From contig CABZGO010000010.1 in assembly GCA_902525355.1 (NCBI GenBank), positions 1 through 44,489 of the forward strand: DNA of 44,489 bases, read 5' to 3'. The notes beneath the pieces were generated by a model, which worked only from the letters and a program-made list of their open reading frames with translations, was not told where the DNA came from and did not search any database. Source of the DNA: an uncultured Pelagibacteraceae bacterium. Its GTDB lineage: Bacteria; Pseudomonadota; Alphaproteobacteria; Pelagibacterales; Pelagibacteraceae. Shown here one piece after another: positions 1 to 8,024 of the stretch (positions are counted from its first letter, which is position 1; each line of letters starts with the position of its first letter). The position numbers were made by a program, and so were the translations under genes.

Positions 1-1
1 A

Positions 2-280
2 AAAAAAGGAACAGAGATTAAATCCTCTGGTACTGGAATAGTTACCATGGCTGAAAATGACCTTTATTACACTGGAGGTACTATTATTATGGATCATGGT
101 CATGGTATATCAACAATTTATTCTCATCTTGAGAATGTGATGGTTGAAGTTGGAGATTTGATTAAAAAAGGAGATATAATAGGAACCGTTGGTTCAACAG
201 GCAGATCAACTGGTCCACATTTAGATTTTAGAATAAATTGGTTTCAAACAAGGCTTGATCCAATGACAGTTCTTCAATAG
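2..280 (+). CDS. M23 family metallopeptidase, C-terminal part (5' end outside window)
   Basis: The reading frame is open from the first bases of the window, so only about 92 C-terminal residues are present and the Met at position 47 is probably internal. The fragment shows the end of a LytM/M23 peptidase fold: an HGHGISTIYSHL segment carrying the YSHL histidine, a VGDLIKKGDIIGTVGSTG stretch, then STGPHLDFRINWF and RLDP. M23 enzymes cut peptidoglycan cross-links in the periplasm. The usual HxH of the last motif reads H-L-D here, a variant I recall from proteobacterial M23 proteins ending in an RxNWF-type segment. The next gene starts 9 bases after the stop. Confidence 0.85.
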   Translation, partial: KKGTEIKSSGTGIVTMAENDLYYTGGTIIMDHGHGISTIYSHLENVMVEVGDLIKKGDIIGTVGSTGRSTGPHLDFRINWFQTRLDPMTVLQ

Positions 281-289
281 GCTAAAGGT

Positions 290-1048
290 ATGAAAAATGA
301 TATTCAATCAGTGTCAAAAAAATTAGTTAAAGCTTATAATAGCAATAAACTTATCAATCCAATTCCTGAAAAATTCTGTAAAAATATAAAATTAGCACAT
401 AAACTAAGATTATTATGTGAAAGTAAAATTAAGGATACAAAAGTTGGCTTTAAAGCGGGGGGTACAATAATAACTCTTTTAAAAAAGTTAAAAGAAAAAG
501 AGCCATTTCATTCGACTGTATTTGGAAAAAATTTAATTAAATCTGGAGGAAGAGTAAAAATTAATAAATATACATTAGGAACTGAAGTGGAGGTTTACTA
601 TATAATTAAAAAAAAATTTTTTGACTTTCAAGGAAAATTAAATTCAAAAAATATAACAAAATTTATTACTCATATGGGTCCTTGCATTGAGGTTGTTGGA
701 TTTAGACAGAAAAAAAAAGGTATTAAATATTTAGGTGACTTATGTAGTGATTTTGGTGTGAATATTAAATTTATTGTTGGAGCTAAGAAAAAATTTAAAA
801 AAATAAATTTTGGTAATTTAAAAAATAAAAAAGGATTAAATATAAATGGCAATACAAATACTGTTTATGTAAACCCACTAAATTCTTTAAAATTTGTTCT
901 TAACAAAATAAGAAAAGAGAAAGTTTCTTTAGATAAAGATTTTTATGTATTTACTGGCTCTACAGTTGGTGTTGTACCAATTAAAAGCAAAGGTGAATAT
1001 ATAGGCAAAGTAGACAAACTTGGTACTGTTAGAACAACTATCAATTAA
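290..1048 (+). CDS. 2-keto-4-pentenoate hydratase / fumarylacetoacetate-hydrolase-fold protein
   Basis: A 252-residue protein that resembles the MhpD/2-oxopent-4-enoate hydratase branch of the fumarylacetoacetate hydrolase superfamily. The best signals are C-terminal: a FTGSTVGVVPI segment near residues 221-231 followed by GTVRTTIN, the usual ending of these hydratases, plus a central GPCIEVVGFR stretch equivalent to the PAIEVVDSR region. Members add water to 2-hydroxy-dienoates in meta-cleavage pathways, but many orthologues have unknown substrates. The protein is unusually Lys/Asn-rich, in keeping with the genome. It overlaps the next gene by one base (TAATG), so the two are probably translationally coupled. 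Family fairly sure, substrate unknown. Confidence 0.7.
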   Translation: MKNDIQSVSKKLVKAYNSNKLINPIPEKFCKNIKLAHKLRLLCESKIKDTKVGFKAGGTIITLLKKLKEKEPFHSTVFGKNLIKSGGRVKINKYTLGTEVEVYYIIKKKFFDFQGKLNSKNITKFITHMGPCIEVVGFRQKKKGIKYLGDLCSDFGVNIKFIVGAKKKFKKINFGNLKNKKGLNINGNTNTVYVNPLNSLKFVLNKIRKEKVSLDKDFYVFTGSTVGVVPIKSKGEYIGKVDKLGTVRTTIN

Positions 1049-2199
1049 TGGGTCTACATTTTTCTGCAGAAGAATTTAAAAATAGAAAAGATAAGGTAAT
1101 TAAACTTTTAAAAGAGGAAAAATTAGATGCTCTCCTTATGTTTAGGCAGGAGTCAATGTATTGGCTCACTGGATATGACACATTTGGATATGTTTTTTTT
1201 CAATCATTAGTTTTGGATAAAAAAGGTAATATAGTTTTATTAACAAGAGCTCCAGATTTAAGACAGGCGCAAAATACCTCTAATATTAATGATGTTAGAA
1301 TATGGGTTGATAAAAATGGATCAAATCCTTATGAAGATCTTAAAATTATTTTAGATGAATTAAATTTAAAGGGTAAAAAAATTGGAGTTGAATACGAAGC
1401 ATACGGATTAACTGGTCGAAATGCATTAAGGCTGAATAAATCCTTACAAAATTACTGCTCAATAGAAGATACTTCTGAATTAGTTACTAAATTAAGAGTT
1501 ATAAAATCAAATGAAGAAATTAATTATGTAAAAAAAGCAGCAAACTTAGCTGACCAAGCTTTAAATGAGGTTTGGAAACATACAAAAGCTGGTGTAAGTG
1601 AGTCTAAGATACTAGCTGAAATGAATAAAGTCATATTTGAGGGAGGTGGTGATTATCCTGCAAATGAGTTTATAATTGGATCTGGTAAAAATGCACTTTT
1701 GTGCCGATACCAAGCTGAAAAACAAATTTTAAATTCACAAGATCAACTGACTATAGAATGGGCTGGAACTTACAGACATTACCACTCAGCAATGTTTAGG
1801 ACTATTCCGATTGGGAAAGCTGATCCAAAACATTATAAAATGCATGAAGCTTGTATTGAGACTTTAACTAATTGTGAAATGCAATTGAAACCAGGAAATA
1901 AAATTGGTGAAATATTTGATGTTCATGCAAAAACTTTTGATGATTTAGGGTATAAAAATTCTAGAATGAATGCTTGTGGCTATTCCTTAGGAGCAACTTT
2001 TTCACCTAATTGGATGGACTGGCCAATGTTATATACTGGAAATCCATATGTAATTAAGCCAGGAAATATATTTTTTATGCATATGATATTAATGGACTCT
2101 GAGAATAATTTAGCAATGAACTTAGGTGAAACTTACCTAGTTACAGAAAATGGTAATGAAAGACTTGGAAAACAAAAACTTGATTTAGTCGTTATTTGA
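1048..2199 (+). CDS. M24 'pita-bread' fold hydrolase, creatinase/ectoine-hydrolase-like, metal ligands largely lost
   Basis: The 383 residues comprise an N-terminal creatinase domain (about 1-150, with the MYWLTGYD motif) and a C-terminal M24 domain. In metal-dependent M24 peptidases the five ligands are Asp, Asp, His, Glu, Glu. Here the corresponding places appear to hold E237, H246 (HYHSAMFRT), S313 (GYSLG for GHGIG), a MHMILMD segment instead of the Glu strand, and a retained E361. This fits the metal-free creatinase/DoeA-like branch, which hydrolyses C-N bonds in small osmolyte-type molecules, better than a prolidase. It is coupled to the hydratase upstream by a one-base overlap and ends convergently with dhaK. 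Substrate is not predictable from sequence. Confidence 0.75.
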   Translation: MGLHFSAEEFKNRKDKVIKLLKEEKLDALLMFRQESMYWLTGYDTFGYVFFQSLVLDKKGNIVLLTRAPDLRQAQNTSNINDVRIWVDKNGSNPYEDLKIILDELNLKGKKIGVEYEAYGLTGRNALRLNKSLQNYCSIEDTSELVTKLRVIKSNEEINYVKKAANLADQALNEVWKHTKAGVSESKILAEMNKVIFEGGGDYPANEFIIGSGKNALLCRYQAEKQILNSQDQLTIEWAGTYRHYHSAMFRTIPIGKADPKHYKMHEACIETLTNCEMQLKPGNKIGEIFDVHAKTFDDLGYKNSRMNACGYSLGATFSPNWMDWPMLYTGNPYVIKPGNIFFMHMILMDSENNLAMNLGETYLVTENGNERLGKQKLDLVVI

Positions 2200-2211
2200 T
2201 TAAAAAAAGTA

Positions 2212-3204
2212 TTACATCCCCCATCTCATTGCTGCTGTATGAACTGGTGCATCCCAATGTTTTAAGATTTCATCATCACATTTGAGAAGAGTAATTGAAG
2301 CTCCTTGCATCTCAAGTGAGGTACAATAATTTCCAACTAAACTTTTTGTTACTTCAACACCTTTAGATTGCAAAATTTGACATGCATCCTCATAAACTAA
2401 ATATAATTCTGTTAAAGGCGTGCCACCCATTCCATTTATGAAAAGTAAATTCTTCTCATTTTTTTCTGGTTTTAAATTGTCTAAAATAGCTTCTAAAATG
2501 TTTCCAACTATAGTTTTTGATGGTTGAATTTTTTCTCTTTTTCTACCTGGTTCACCGTGAATACCTACACCAAATTCCATTTCATCATCGCCTATATCAA
2601 AAGTAGGTTTTCCAGCAGCAGGAACTGTACAACTTGTAAATGCTACTCCCATCGTACCAGCGTTTTTGTTAACTTTTTCACCAAGTTTTTTACATTCTTC
2701 AAGGGATCCACTATGTTCAGCTAAGGATCCAACTATTTTTTCTACCAATACAGTTGCAGCAACACCTCTTCTTCCGGTAGTAAATGTAGAGTCTTCAACT
2801 GCAACATCATCGTTGGTAATAATACTATCGTTTTTACCAGAATACATTTCAGCTCCCATTTCAAAGTTCATAATATCCCCAGAATAATTTTTAACTATAA
2901 ATAAAACTCCTGCGCCACTATCTACATGTTCTGCTGCTGCTTGCATCTGATCTGGTGTTGGTGCTGAAAATACAAAACCTGGACACGCTGCATCTAACAT
3001 TCCATGACCAACAAAACCCCCGTGCATTGGCTCATGTCCACTTCCACCTCCTGAAATTAAAGAAACTTTTCCATCTTTAGTTTTATTTTTTCTTGATACA
3101 AAACTTGGGTCTAAATTGACATTTATAATATCACTATGTGCTTTACCAAAACCAGTAAGGCTCTCTTTTAGAAAATCATCGTTATTATTTATAAATTTTT
3201 TCAT
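2212..3204 (-). CDS. dhaK: Dihydroxyacetone kinase, substrate-binding subunit DhaK
   Basis: The 330 residues match the whole DhaK fold. Visible are the GGGSGHEP motif (H57), the KNYSGD motif with D111, and GIHGEPG whose H216 corresponds to the His that forms a covalent hemiaminal with dihydroxyacetone in E. coli DhaK. With DhaL it phosphorylates dihydroxyacetone, or a related short ketose, in the cytoplasm. The start is supported by a near-perfect AGGAGG upstream of the ATG. It is the last gene of the transporter operon, 9 bases after dhaL. No dhaM/PTS phosphodonor gene is present, so either DhaL uses ATP or DhaM is elsewhere. Confidence 0.93.
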   Translation of the reverse strand: MKKFINNNDDFLKESLTGFGKAHSDIINVNLDPSFVSRKNKTKDGKVSLISGGGSGHEPMHGGFVGHGMLDAACPGFVFSAPTPDQMQAAAEHVDSGAGVLFIVKNYSGDIMNFEMGAEMYSGKNDSIITNDDVAVEDSTFTTGRRGVAATVLVEKIVGSLAEHSGSLEECKKLGEKVNKNAGTMGVAFTSCTVPAAGKPTFDIGDDEMEFGVGIHGEPGRKREKIQPSKTIVGNILEAILDNLKPEKNEKNLLFINGMGGTPLTELYLVYEDACQILQSKGVEVTKSLVGNYCTSLEMQGASITLLKCDDEILKHWDAPVHTAAMRWGM

Positions 3205-3213
3205 TTTTCCCTC

Positions 3214-3840
3214 CTAATTATTTATTACTGATTTACAAATTGTATCGATTATAAGCTGAGAAGAACGAGCTCCAGGATCTATATGTCCTTTTGCTCGTTC
3301 ACCTAAAAAAGAAGCTCTACCTTTTGTGGCTAACATATCTTTTGTAGATAACATTCTTTCTTCTGCAATTTTTATTACTTCATTTAAACCTGATTTAAAT
3401 TCACTTTCATTTTTTAATTTGTTTAGTTTTTCTGAAACTGGTAATAAAACATCCATCATAGTTTTTTCTCCAACATCAGCTTTTCCTCTTTCTTTCATGG
3501 CTTTAATTCCACTAATAATCATTTCACATGCTTTATTAAAATCAACATCTTTATCTAGATCAGAGGATTTAGCCATAGTCATAAAAAAAGTTCCAAATAA
3601 TGCGCCTGATGATCCACCAATACCTGATAGAACTTTCATTGCTATCATATTTAAAGCTTTGGCTAATGGTAAATCTTTAACAGTATCTTCAAGTTCAACT
3701 ACTAGCTTCAAACCTCTTTGAATGTTAAAAATATGGTCTCCATCTCCAATTTTCTGATCAAGAACCTCAATTTCTGCAGAATTTTCATCTATAACTTTTT
3801 GGACACCTTTTGCTTGAGAAATTAAAAAACTAACGCTCAT
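3214..3840 (-). CDS. dhaL: Dihydroxyacetone kinase, nucleotide-binding subunit DhaL
   Basis: About 208 residues of the DhaL/Dak2 helical-barrel domain, which holds ADP/ATP through Mg ions. The LDQKIGDGDHI motif carries the Mg-coordinating Asp residues, and GGSSGALFGTFF plus the GRASFLGERAKGH region are typical. The reading frame stays open to 3864, but I place the start at 3840 because an AAGAAGGAA Shine-Dalgarno lies just before that ATG. This gives an 11-base overlap with the upstream ATPase gene and suggests translational coupling. It phosphorylates the ketose held by DhaK, encoded next. Confidence 0.92.
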   Translation of the reverse strand: MSVSFLISQAKGVQKVIDENSAEIEVLDQKIGDGDHIFNIQRGLKLVVELEDTVKDLPLAKALNMIAMKVLSGIGGSSGALFGTFFMTMAKSSDLDKDVDFNKACEMIISGIKAMKERGKADVGEKTMMDVLLPVSEKLNKLKNESEFKSGLNEVIKIAEERMLSTKDMLATKGRASFLGERAKGHIDPGARSSQLIIDTICKSVINN

Positions 3841-4837
3841 AAATTCTATTTCCTTCTTGATCAAATCTTAAAACTTTTTCATTATTGATGTCAAAATTTA
3901 TTGTCTCATTTATTGATGATTTATAGTTACCTTGAATTGATACTAGTATTTCTTGGTCTTTAAAATTTAAAGCAACTACAGTTTCTGAACCTAGATTCTC
4001 AATTGAAATAATTTTTGCTGAGTAGTTGCCAGTTCCTATTGCAATGTTTTCAGGTCTTATTCCAAAAGTAGGTACATCATTCATTCCAAATAATGTTCCA
4101 GGAAGAATATTAATTTTTGGTGATCCTAATCTTTGAGAAACATATATAGAATTAGGATTTTCATATATCTCTTCGGGAGTTCCTATTTGCACTAAATGAC
4201 CCTCTTTTAAAACTCCAATTTTATCTGCTAAAGTGGTTGCTTCTGCTTGGTCATGTGTAACATAAAGTATTGTTGAATTTAGATTAGTTTGAATATTTTT
4301 TAACTCAACCCTAAGACTCTCTCTTAATTTAGCATCTAAAGATGACAAAGGTTCATCCATTAGGTATAAATTTGGCTCACGAACTAGTGCGCGTCCTATT
4401 GCAACTCTTTGCATCTCTCCACCGGATAATTGTGTAGCTTTATTATTCAGTTTATTTGAAATTTTTAACATACTCGCAATACTCTCCACCTTTGTTTTTA
4501 TTTCTTCTTCAGGTAATTTTCTCATTGGAGATCTTAAAGGGAATGCTAAATTTTCATAAACACTATAGTGAGGATATAAAGAGTATTGTTGAAACACAAA
4601 ACAAACATCTCTTGAAGCTGGTTGATCTTCAGTTACAGACTCATCATTAAATAAAATACTTCCGTTATCTATTTTCTCTAATCCAGCAATACATCTTAAT
4701 GTAGTAGTTTTTCCAGCACCAGATGGGCCTAATAAAACAAAAAACTGTCCATCCTCAATGGTAAAATTTATATCGCGCAAAGCCTCAATTTTTTTATTAT
4801 AAGTTTTAGATAAATTTTTTAATTCAATTTTTGCCAT
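3830..4837 (-). CDS. ABC transporter ATPase of UgpC/MalK type (second of two)
   Basis: A 335-residue importer ATPase with Walker A GPSGAGKTT, Q-loop region VFQQYSLYPHY, signature LSGGEMQR, Walker B/D-loop LYLMDEPLSSLD and H-loop THD, followed by a C-terminal TOBE-like domain (about 240-335, with FGIRPENI). It energises sugar/polyol import at the inner face of the membrane. It overlaps the preceding ATPase gene by one base. Two non-identical ATPases in one operon imply a heterodimeric motor, as in the GlpS/GlpT glycerol importer of rhizobia. The cargo is inferred only from context. Confidence 0.92.
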   Translation of the reverse strand: MAKIELKNLSKTYNKKIEALRDINFTIEDGQFFVLLGPSGAGKTTTLRCIAGLEKIDNGSILFNDESVTEDQPASRDVCFVFQQYSLYPHYSVYENLAFPLRSPMRKLPEEEIKTKVESIASMLKISNKLNNKATQLSGGEMQRVAIGRALVREPNLYLMDEPLSSLDAKLRESLRVELKNIQTNLNSTILYVTHDQAEATTLADKIGVLKEGHLVQIGTPEEIYENPNSIYVSQRLGSPKINILPGTLFGMNDVPTFGIRPENIAIGTGNYSAKIISIENLGSETVVALNFKDQEILVSIQGNYKSSINETINFDINNEKVLRFDQEGNRIYER

Positions 4838-5919
4838 TAATTCATAAACTCACTTTTAAGAGATCTGTCAGTCTCACCGTCAAAAATAATTATGTTATTA
4901 TTGGAGGGTTTTACTTGAACATTTTCATTGATTTTAACACTTGTTGAAATATTAGTTTTTACTTTGATTTCTCCAAAATTTGTCTTAACCGTTACAATTT
5001 TTCTTGAACCTAAATATTCAACTCCAAATACCGAACCTTTAAGACCACCCTCGTTAGTAAGAGATAAATTTTCAGGACGAATTCCAAATGAGTTTTTTTT
5101 ACTTTTTGATATTTCATACTGTTTAGGTATATTAAAATCTGTTCCCTCTATATTTAAAGTCGATTGTTCATTAGAAATACCTTGATTAATATTTATAAAA
5201 TTCATTCCAGGGGAACCAATAAATGATGCTACAAATTTAGTTGAGGGTTTATTGTAGATTACTGCAGGTTCATCAGCTTGTAAGATTTCACCACCATCCA
5301 TTACAGCAATACGATCAGCTAAAGACATTGCCTCTAATTGATCATGTGTTACGTAAACAGTCGTAGCGCCAATATCGATATGCAATTTCTTGAGTTCTAA
5401 ACACATTAATTCTCTAAATTCAGCATCCAAAGTACCTAAAGGCTCATCCATTAAAAATGCTTTTGGCCTTCTTACTAAAGCTCTACCAAGAGCTACACGT
5501 TGTCTATCTCCGCCAGATAAAGATGAAATACTAGAGTTTAAAATATGATCAATTCTTAAAAGTTTTGCTGCCTCCTCAACTCTAGTTTTAATTTCACTTC
5601 TGCTATAACCCTGCATTTTTAGGGGGAAAGATAAGTTATTTTTTACGTTCATGTGTGGATAAAGTGCGAACAATTGAAAAACGAATGCAATATCTCTCTC
5701 AGATGCTCTTAACATTCCAACCTCTTCTTCGCCTAAGTAAATTTCTCCTGATGTTGGTAACTCTAATCCAGCAATCATTCTAAGAGTTGTTGTTTTTCCA
5801 CAACCAGATGGACCTAGCAAAACAAAAAACTCTTTATCATTAATTGTTAAATTTGAGTTTTTGACTGCAGTAAAGTCTCCAAATGATTTTTGTAAATTTG
5901 CTATTTTAATTTGAGACAT
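4837..5919 (-). CDS. ABC transporter ATPase of UgpC/MalK type (first of two)
   Basis: A 360-residue importer ATPase: Walker A GPSGCGKTT, VFQLFALYPHMN at the Q-loop, signature LSGGDRQR (Asp instead of the usual Gln), Walker B AFLMDEPLGTLD, H-loop THD, then a TOBE-like domain with FGIRPENL. It starts one base after the small membrane-protein gene ends and overlaps the second ATPase by one base. Its divergence from its partner (D-loop GTLD versus SSLD, different signature) suggests the two sites are not equivalent. It is expected to couple ATP hydrolysis to import by the two permeases encoded upstream. Confidence 0.92.
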   Translation of the reverse strand: MSQIKIANLQKSFGDFTAVKNSNLTINDKEFFVLLGPSGCGKTTTLRMIAGLELPTSGEIYLGEEEVGMLRASERDIAFVFQLFALYPHMNVKNNLSFPLKMQGYSRSEIKTRVEEAAKLLRIDHILNSSISSLSGGDRQRVALGRALVRRPKAFLMDEPLGTLDAEFRELMCLELKKLHIDIGATTVYVTHDQLEAMSLADRIAVMDGGEILQADEPAVIYNKPSTKFVASFIGSPGMNFININQGISNEQSTLNIEGTDFNIPKQYEISKSKKNSFGIRPENLSLTNEGGLKGSVFGVEYLGSRKIVTVKTNFGEIKVKTNISTSVKINENVQVKPSNNNIIIFDGETDRSLKSEFMN

Positions 5920-5920
5920 A

Positions 5921-6112
5921 TTAATCCGGAAAGTGACTTGTGATTACGAAACCTATAGTTCCAACTAAAATTACAATAAATGAGTAAGTATACATCCACA
6001 TTGCGAATGGCTGTAACAGCATGAAAACTCCAAGTAAAATTAATACTGTAGACAAATTCTCCCAGTAAACTCTTCTAAATATTTTTCTCATTAATGATCT
6101 TTCTTCTTGCAT
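5921..6112 (-). CDS. Small two-helix membrane protein of the ABC operon
   Basis: The frame is open further upstream, but the ATG at 6112 overlaps the permease stop codon (TAATG) and yields a clean 63-residue protein: a basic, charged N-terminus (MQEERSLMRKIFRR) followed by two hydrophobic segments at about residues 18-35 and 39-57. Its fixed place between the second permease and the first ATPase resembles the small DUF2160-type membrane protein of glycerol ABC operons, although I cannot assign it to that family from sequence. It may be an accessory subunit stabilising the permease-ATPase complex. Existence is well supported by the coupling; function is unknown. Confidence 0.75.
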   Translation of the reverse strand: MQEERSLMRKIFRRVYWENLSTVLILLGVFMLLQPFAMWMYTYSFIVILVGTIGFVITSHFPD

Positions 6113-7056
6113 TATTTCCTCACTGCTCCAAAAGTAATACCTCTTAAGAGATGTTTTCTTAAAATAATTGTAAAAATCATGACTGGTAATAAAAATAAAG
6201 TTGTACCAGCACCAATTGCAGGCCAATCCAAACCACCTTCTCCTATAATTGTAGGTATAAATGGTGGAGCTGTTTGTGCATTAAATTGGGTAAGTAAAAC
6301 TGCAAATGCATATTCATTCCATGAAAAAATCATACAAAAGATTGCTGTTGCAGCTATACCAGTCATTGCTTGTGGAAGAACGACTTTAAAGAATGCTTGA
6401 AGTCTAGAATATCCATCAATCATAGCTGCTTCTTCATATTCTTTAGGAATTTCATCCATAAATCCTTTTAACAGCCACACTGCTAAACTTAAATTTACTA
6501 CTGTATATAATATGATCATTCCAAGATGAGTATCCCCTAGACCCAATTTTCTATACATAATGAATATTGGAACAGCCACGGCAATTGGTGGAAACATCCT
6601 AGTAGAGAGAATAAAAAATAATAAATCATCTTTTAATGGAACCCTAAACCTTGAAAAGGCATACGCTGCTAAGGCACCCAAAAATACAGATGCAAAAGTT
6701 GAACCAAATCCAATTATCATTGAATTTGAATACCTTCCTAAAAATTTTGATGGTCCTGTTATAACCATCTCTCTACTTCTGACTAGTTCTTCATACCAAT
6801 TTTCTGGTGGTGGCAGTGAATCAAGATACTCCTGAGATTGTCTTGATCTATTAGTAAACAAATTAACATATCCTTCTAACGATGGTTCAAAAAATACCTC
6901 AGGTGGATAAGAAATTGCACTATTTACATTCTTGAAGCTGGTCATCACCATCCAAGAAATAGGAATTAACGTTATTACTGTATATACAATAATAATTGTG
7001 GCAGCTAGTTTCTTTGAAAACGACGAAGGTTCTAAATATGATCTAGATGTATCCAT
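6112..7056 (-). CDS. ABC sugar/polyol transporter permease, MalG/UgpE type
   Basis: A 314-residue inner-membrane permease with six predicted helices. The EEAAMIDGYSR segment followed by FFKVVLPQA is the cytoplasmic EAA loop that contacts the ATPases. The long periplasmic stretch after the first helix (about residues 40-95) and the position as second permease fit the MalG/GlpQ class. It overlaps the preceding permease by one base (TGATG) and the following small gene by one base, so permeases and ATPases should be made in fixed proportion. Confidence 0.92.
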   Translation of the reverse strand: MDTSRSYLEPSSFSKKLAATIIIVYTVITLIPISWMVMTSFKNVNSAISYPPEVFFEPSLEGYVNLFTNRSRQSQEYLDSLPPPENWYEELVRSREMVITGPSKFLGRYSNSMIIGFGSTFASVFLGALAAYAFSRFRVPLKDDLLFFILSTRMFPPIAVAVPIFIMYRKLGLGDTHLGMIILYTVVNLSLAVWLLKGFMDEIPKEYEEAAMIDGYSRLQAFFKVVLPQAMTGIAATAIFCMIFSWNEYAFAVLLTQFNAQTAPPFIPTIIGEGGLDWPAIGAGTTLFLLPVMIFTIILRKHLLRGITFGAVRK

Positions 7057-7955
7057 CAGCGTTCCTTTATCTTATTCATTACTTTTACATAAACATTTCC
7101 AAAACCAAAAATGGTTACAAAAAGAATTACTGCAAAAGCCGAACTATATCCAGTTTTCCATTTTTCAAATGCTTCTCTTTTTAAATTTATTGAGGCGAGC
7201 TCTGTAGCTGACCCAGGGCCACCGGAGGTAAGTTCGACGACCATATCAAACATTTTAAAATTCTCAATTCCCCTAAATAATAATGCCAACAATAAAAATG
7301 GTAATACAGATGGTAATGTGATGTAAATAAATTGTTGCCATTTACTAGCTCTGTCGACTTCTGCCGCTTCATATAAATAATTTGGAACAGATCTTAGACC
7401 AGCCAAACAAATTAACATTGTAAAAGGTGTCCACATCCAAGTATCAACAATAACTATTGACCATGGCGCAAGCACACTTGATCCAATCATATCAAAACTT
7501 CCAAAATCGTGGAAAAAATTAATAACATAATTAAATAAACCTACTTGAGGATTATAAAGATAAGTCCAAAACACACCCACAACAGCAGGCGATAACATCA
7601 TTGGTAATACTATTAAGGTAGTTAATAATTCATTACCTTTAAATTTCCTATTTAATAATAAAGCTAAACCTAGACCTATTACTGCCTGAAGCAACAAAGT
7701 CCAAAACATAAAGTTTGCAGTAACTTGCATTTTTTCCCATATGGCTTCTTTATTGAGAACTTTTATATAATTTTTTAAACCTACAAACTGTGGTTCTCTT
7801 CCAATTTTATTTGCATAAAAATTTGTGAAAGACATTCTGATGGCATAAATTAAAGGGTAAATATTTATTGCTAATAAAAGAAATACAGAAGGGCCAATAA
7901 AAAGCCAAGCTACAGCTTTATCAGATAGTCCTTTAAATTTTTTTTTAACGCTCAT
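7056..7955 (-). CDS. ABC sugar/polyol transporter permease, MalF/UgpA type
   Basis: A 299-residue permease with six predicted helices and the EAA-loop motif YEAAEVDRASKWQQFIYITLP. It forms the translocation pore with the downstream MalG-type permease. No clear Shine-Dalgarno precedes the ATG, and a terminator-like hairpin lies between it and the binding-protein gene, so it is probably made at a lower level than the binding protein, as is common in such operons. Confidence 0.92.
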   Translation of the reverse strand: MSVKKKFKGLSDKAVAWLFIGPSVFLLLAINIYPLIYAIRMSFTNFYANKIGREPQFVGLKNYIKVLNKEAIWEKMQVTANFMFWTLLLQAVIGLGLALLLNRKFKGNELLTTLIVLPMMLSPAVVGVFWTYLYNPQVGLFNYVINFFHDFGSFDMIGSSVLAPWSIVIVDTWMWTPFTMLICLAGLRSVPNYLYEAAEVDRASKWQQFIYITLPSVLPFLLLALLFRGIENFKMFDMVVELTSGGPGSATELASINLKREAFEKWKTGYSSAFAVILFVTIFGFGNVYVKVMNKIKER

Positions 7956-7969
7956 ATGATTTTTTTAAC

Positions 7970-8005
7970 AAAAAAAGGGGAGATTATATCCCCCCTCCTT
8001 TTTTT
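7970..8005 (-). terminator. Intercistronic terminator-like hairpin after the binding-protein gene
   Basis: Read on the minus strand, seven A and a G-rich block (complement of 7990-8005) face CCCC and seven T (complement of 7970-7980), with an AT-rich loop. The hairpin starts 20 bases after the binding-protein stop codon and ends in a U-run. It is probably a partial terminator or mRNA-stabilising structure that sets binding protein above permease. The G-block does not pair perfectly, so strength is uncertain. Confidence 0.6.
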
Positions 8006-8024
8006 ATATCTTCAAATAGTATTG

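Noticed and set aside
3326-3721. 131-residue plus-strand frame opposite dhaL
   Set aside because: Antisense to a well-supported gene, with no family resemblance or start signals.
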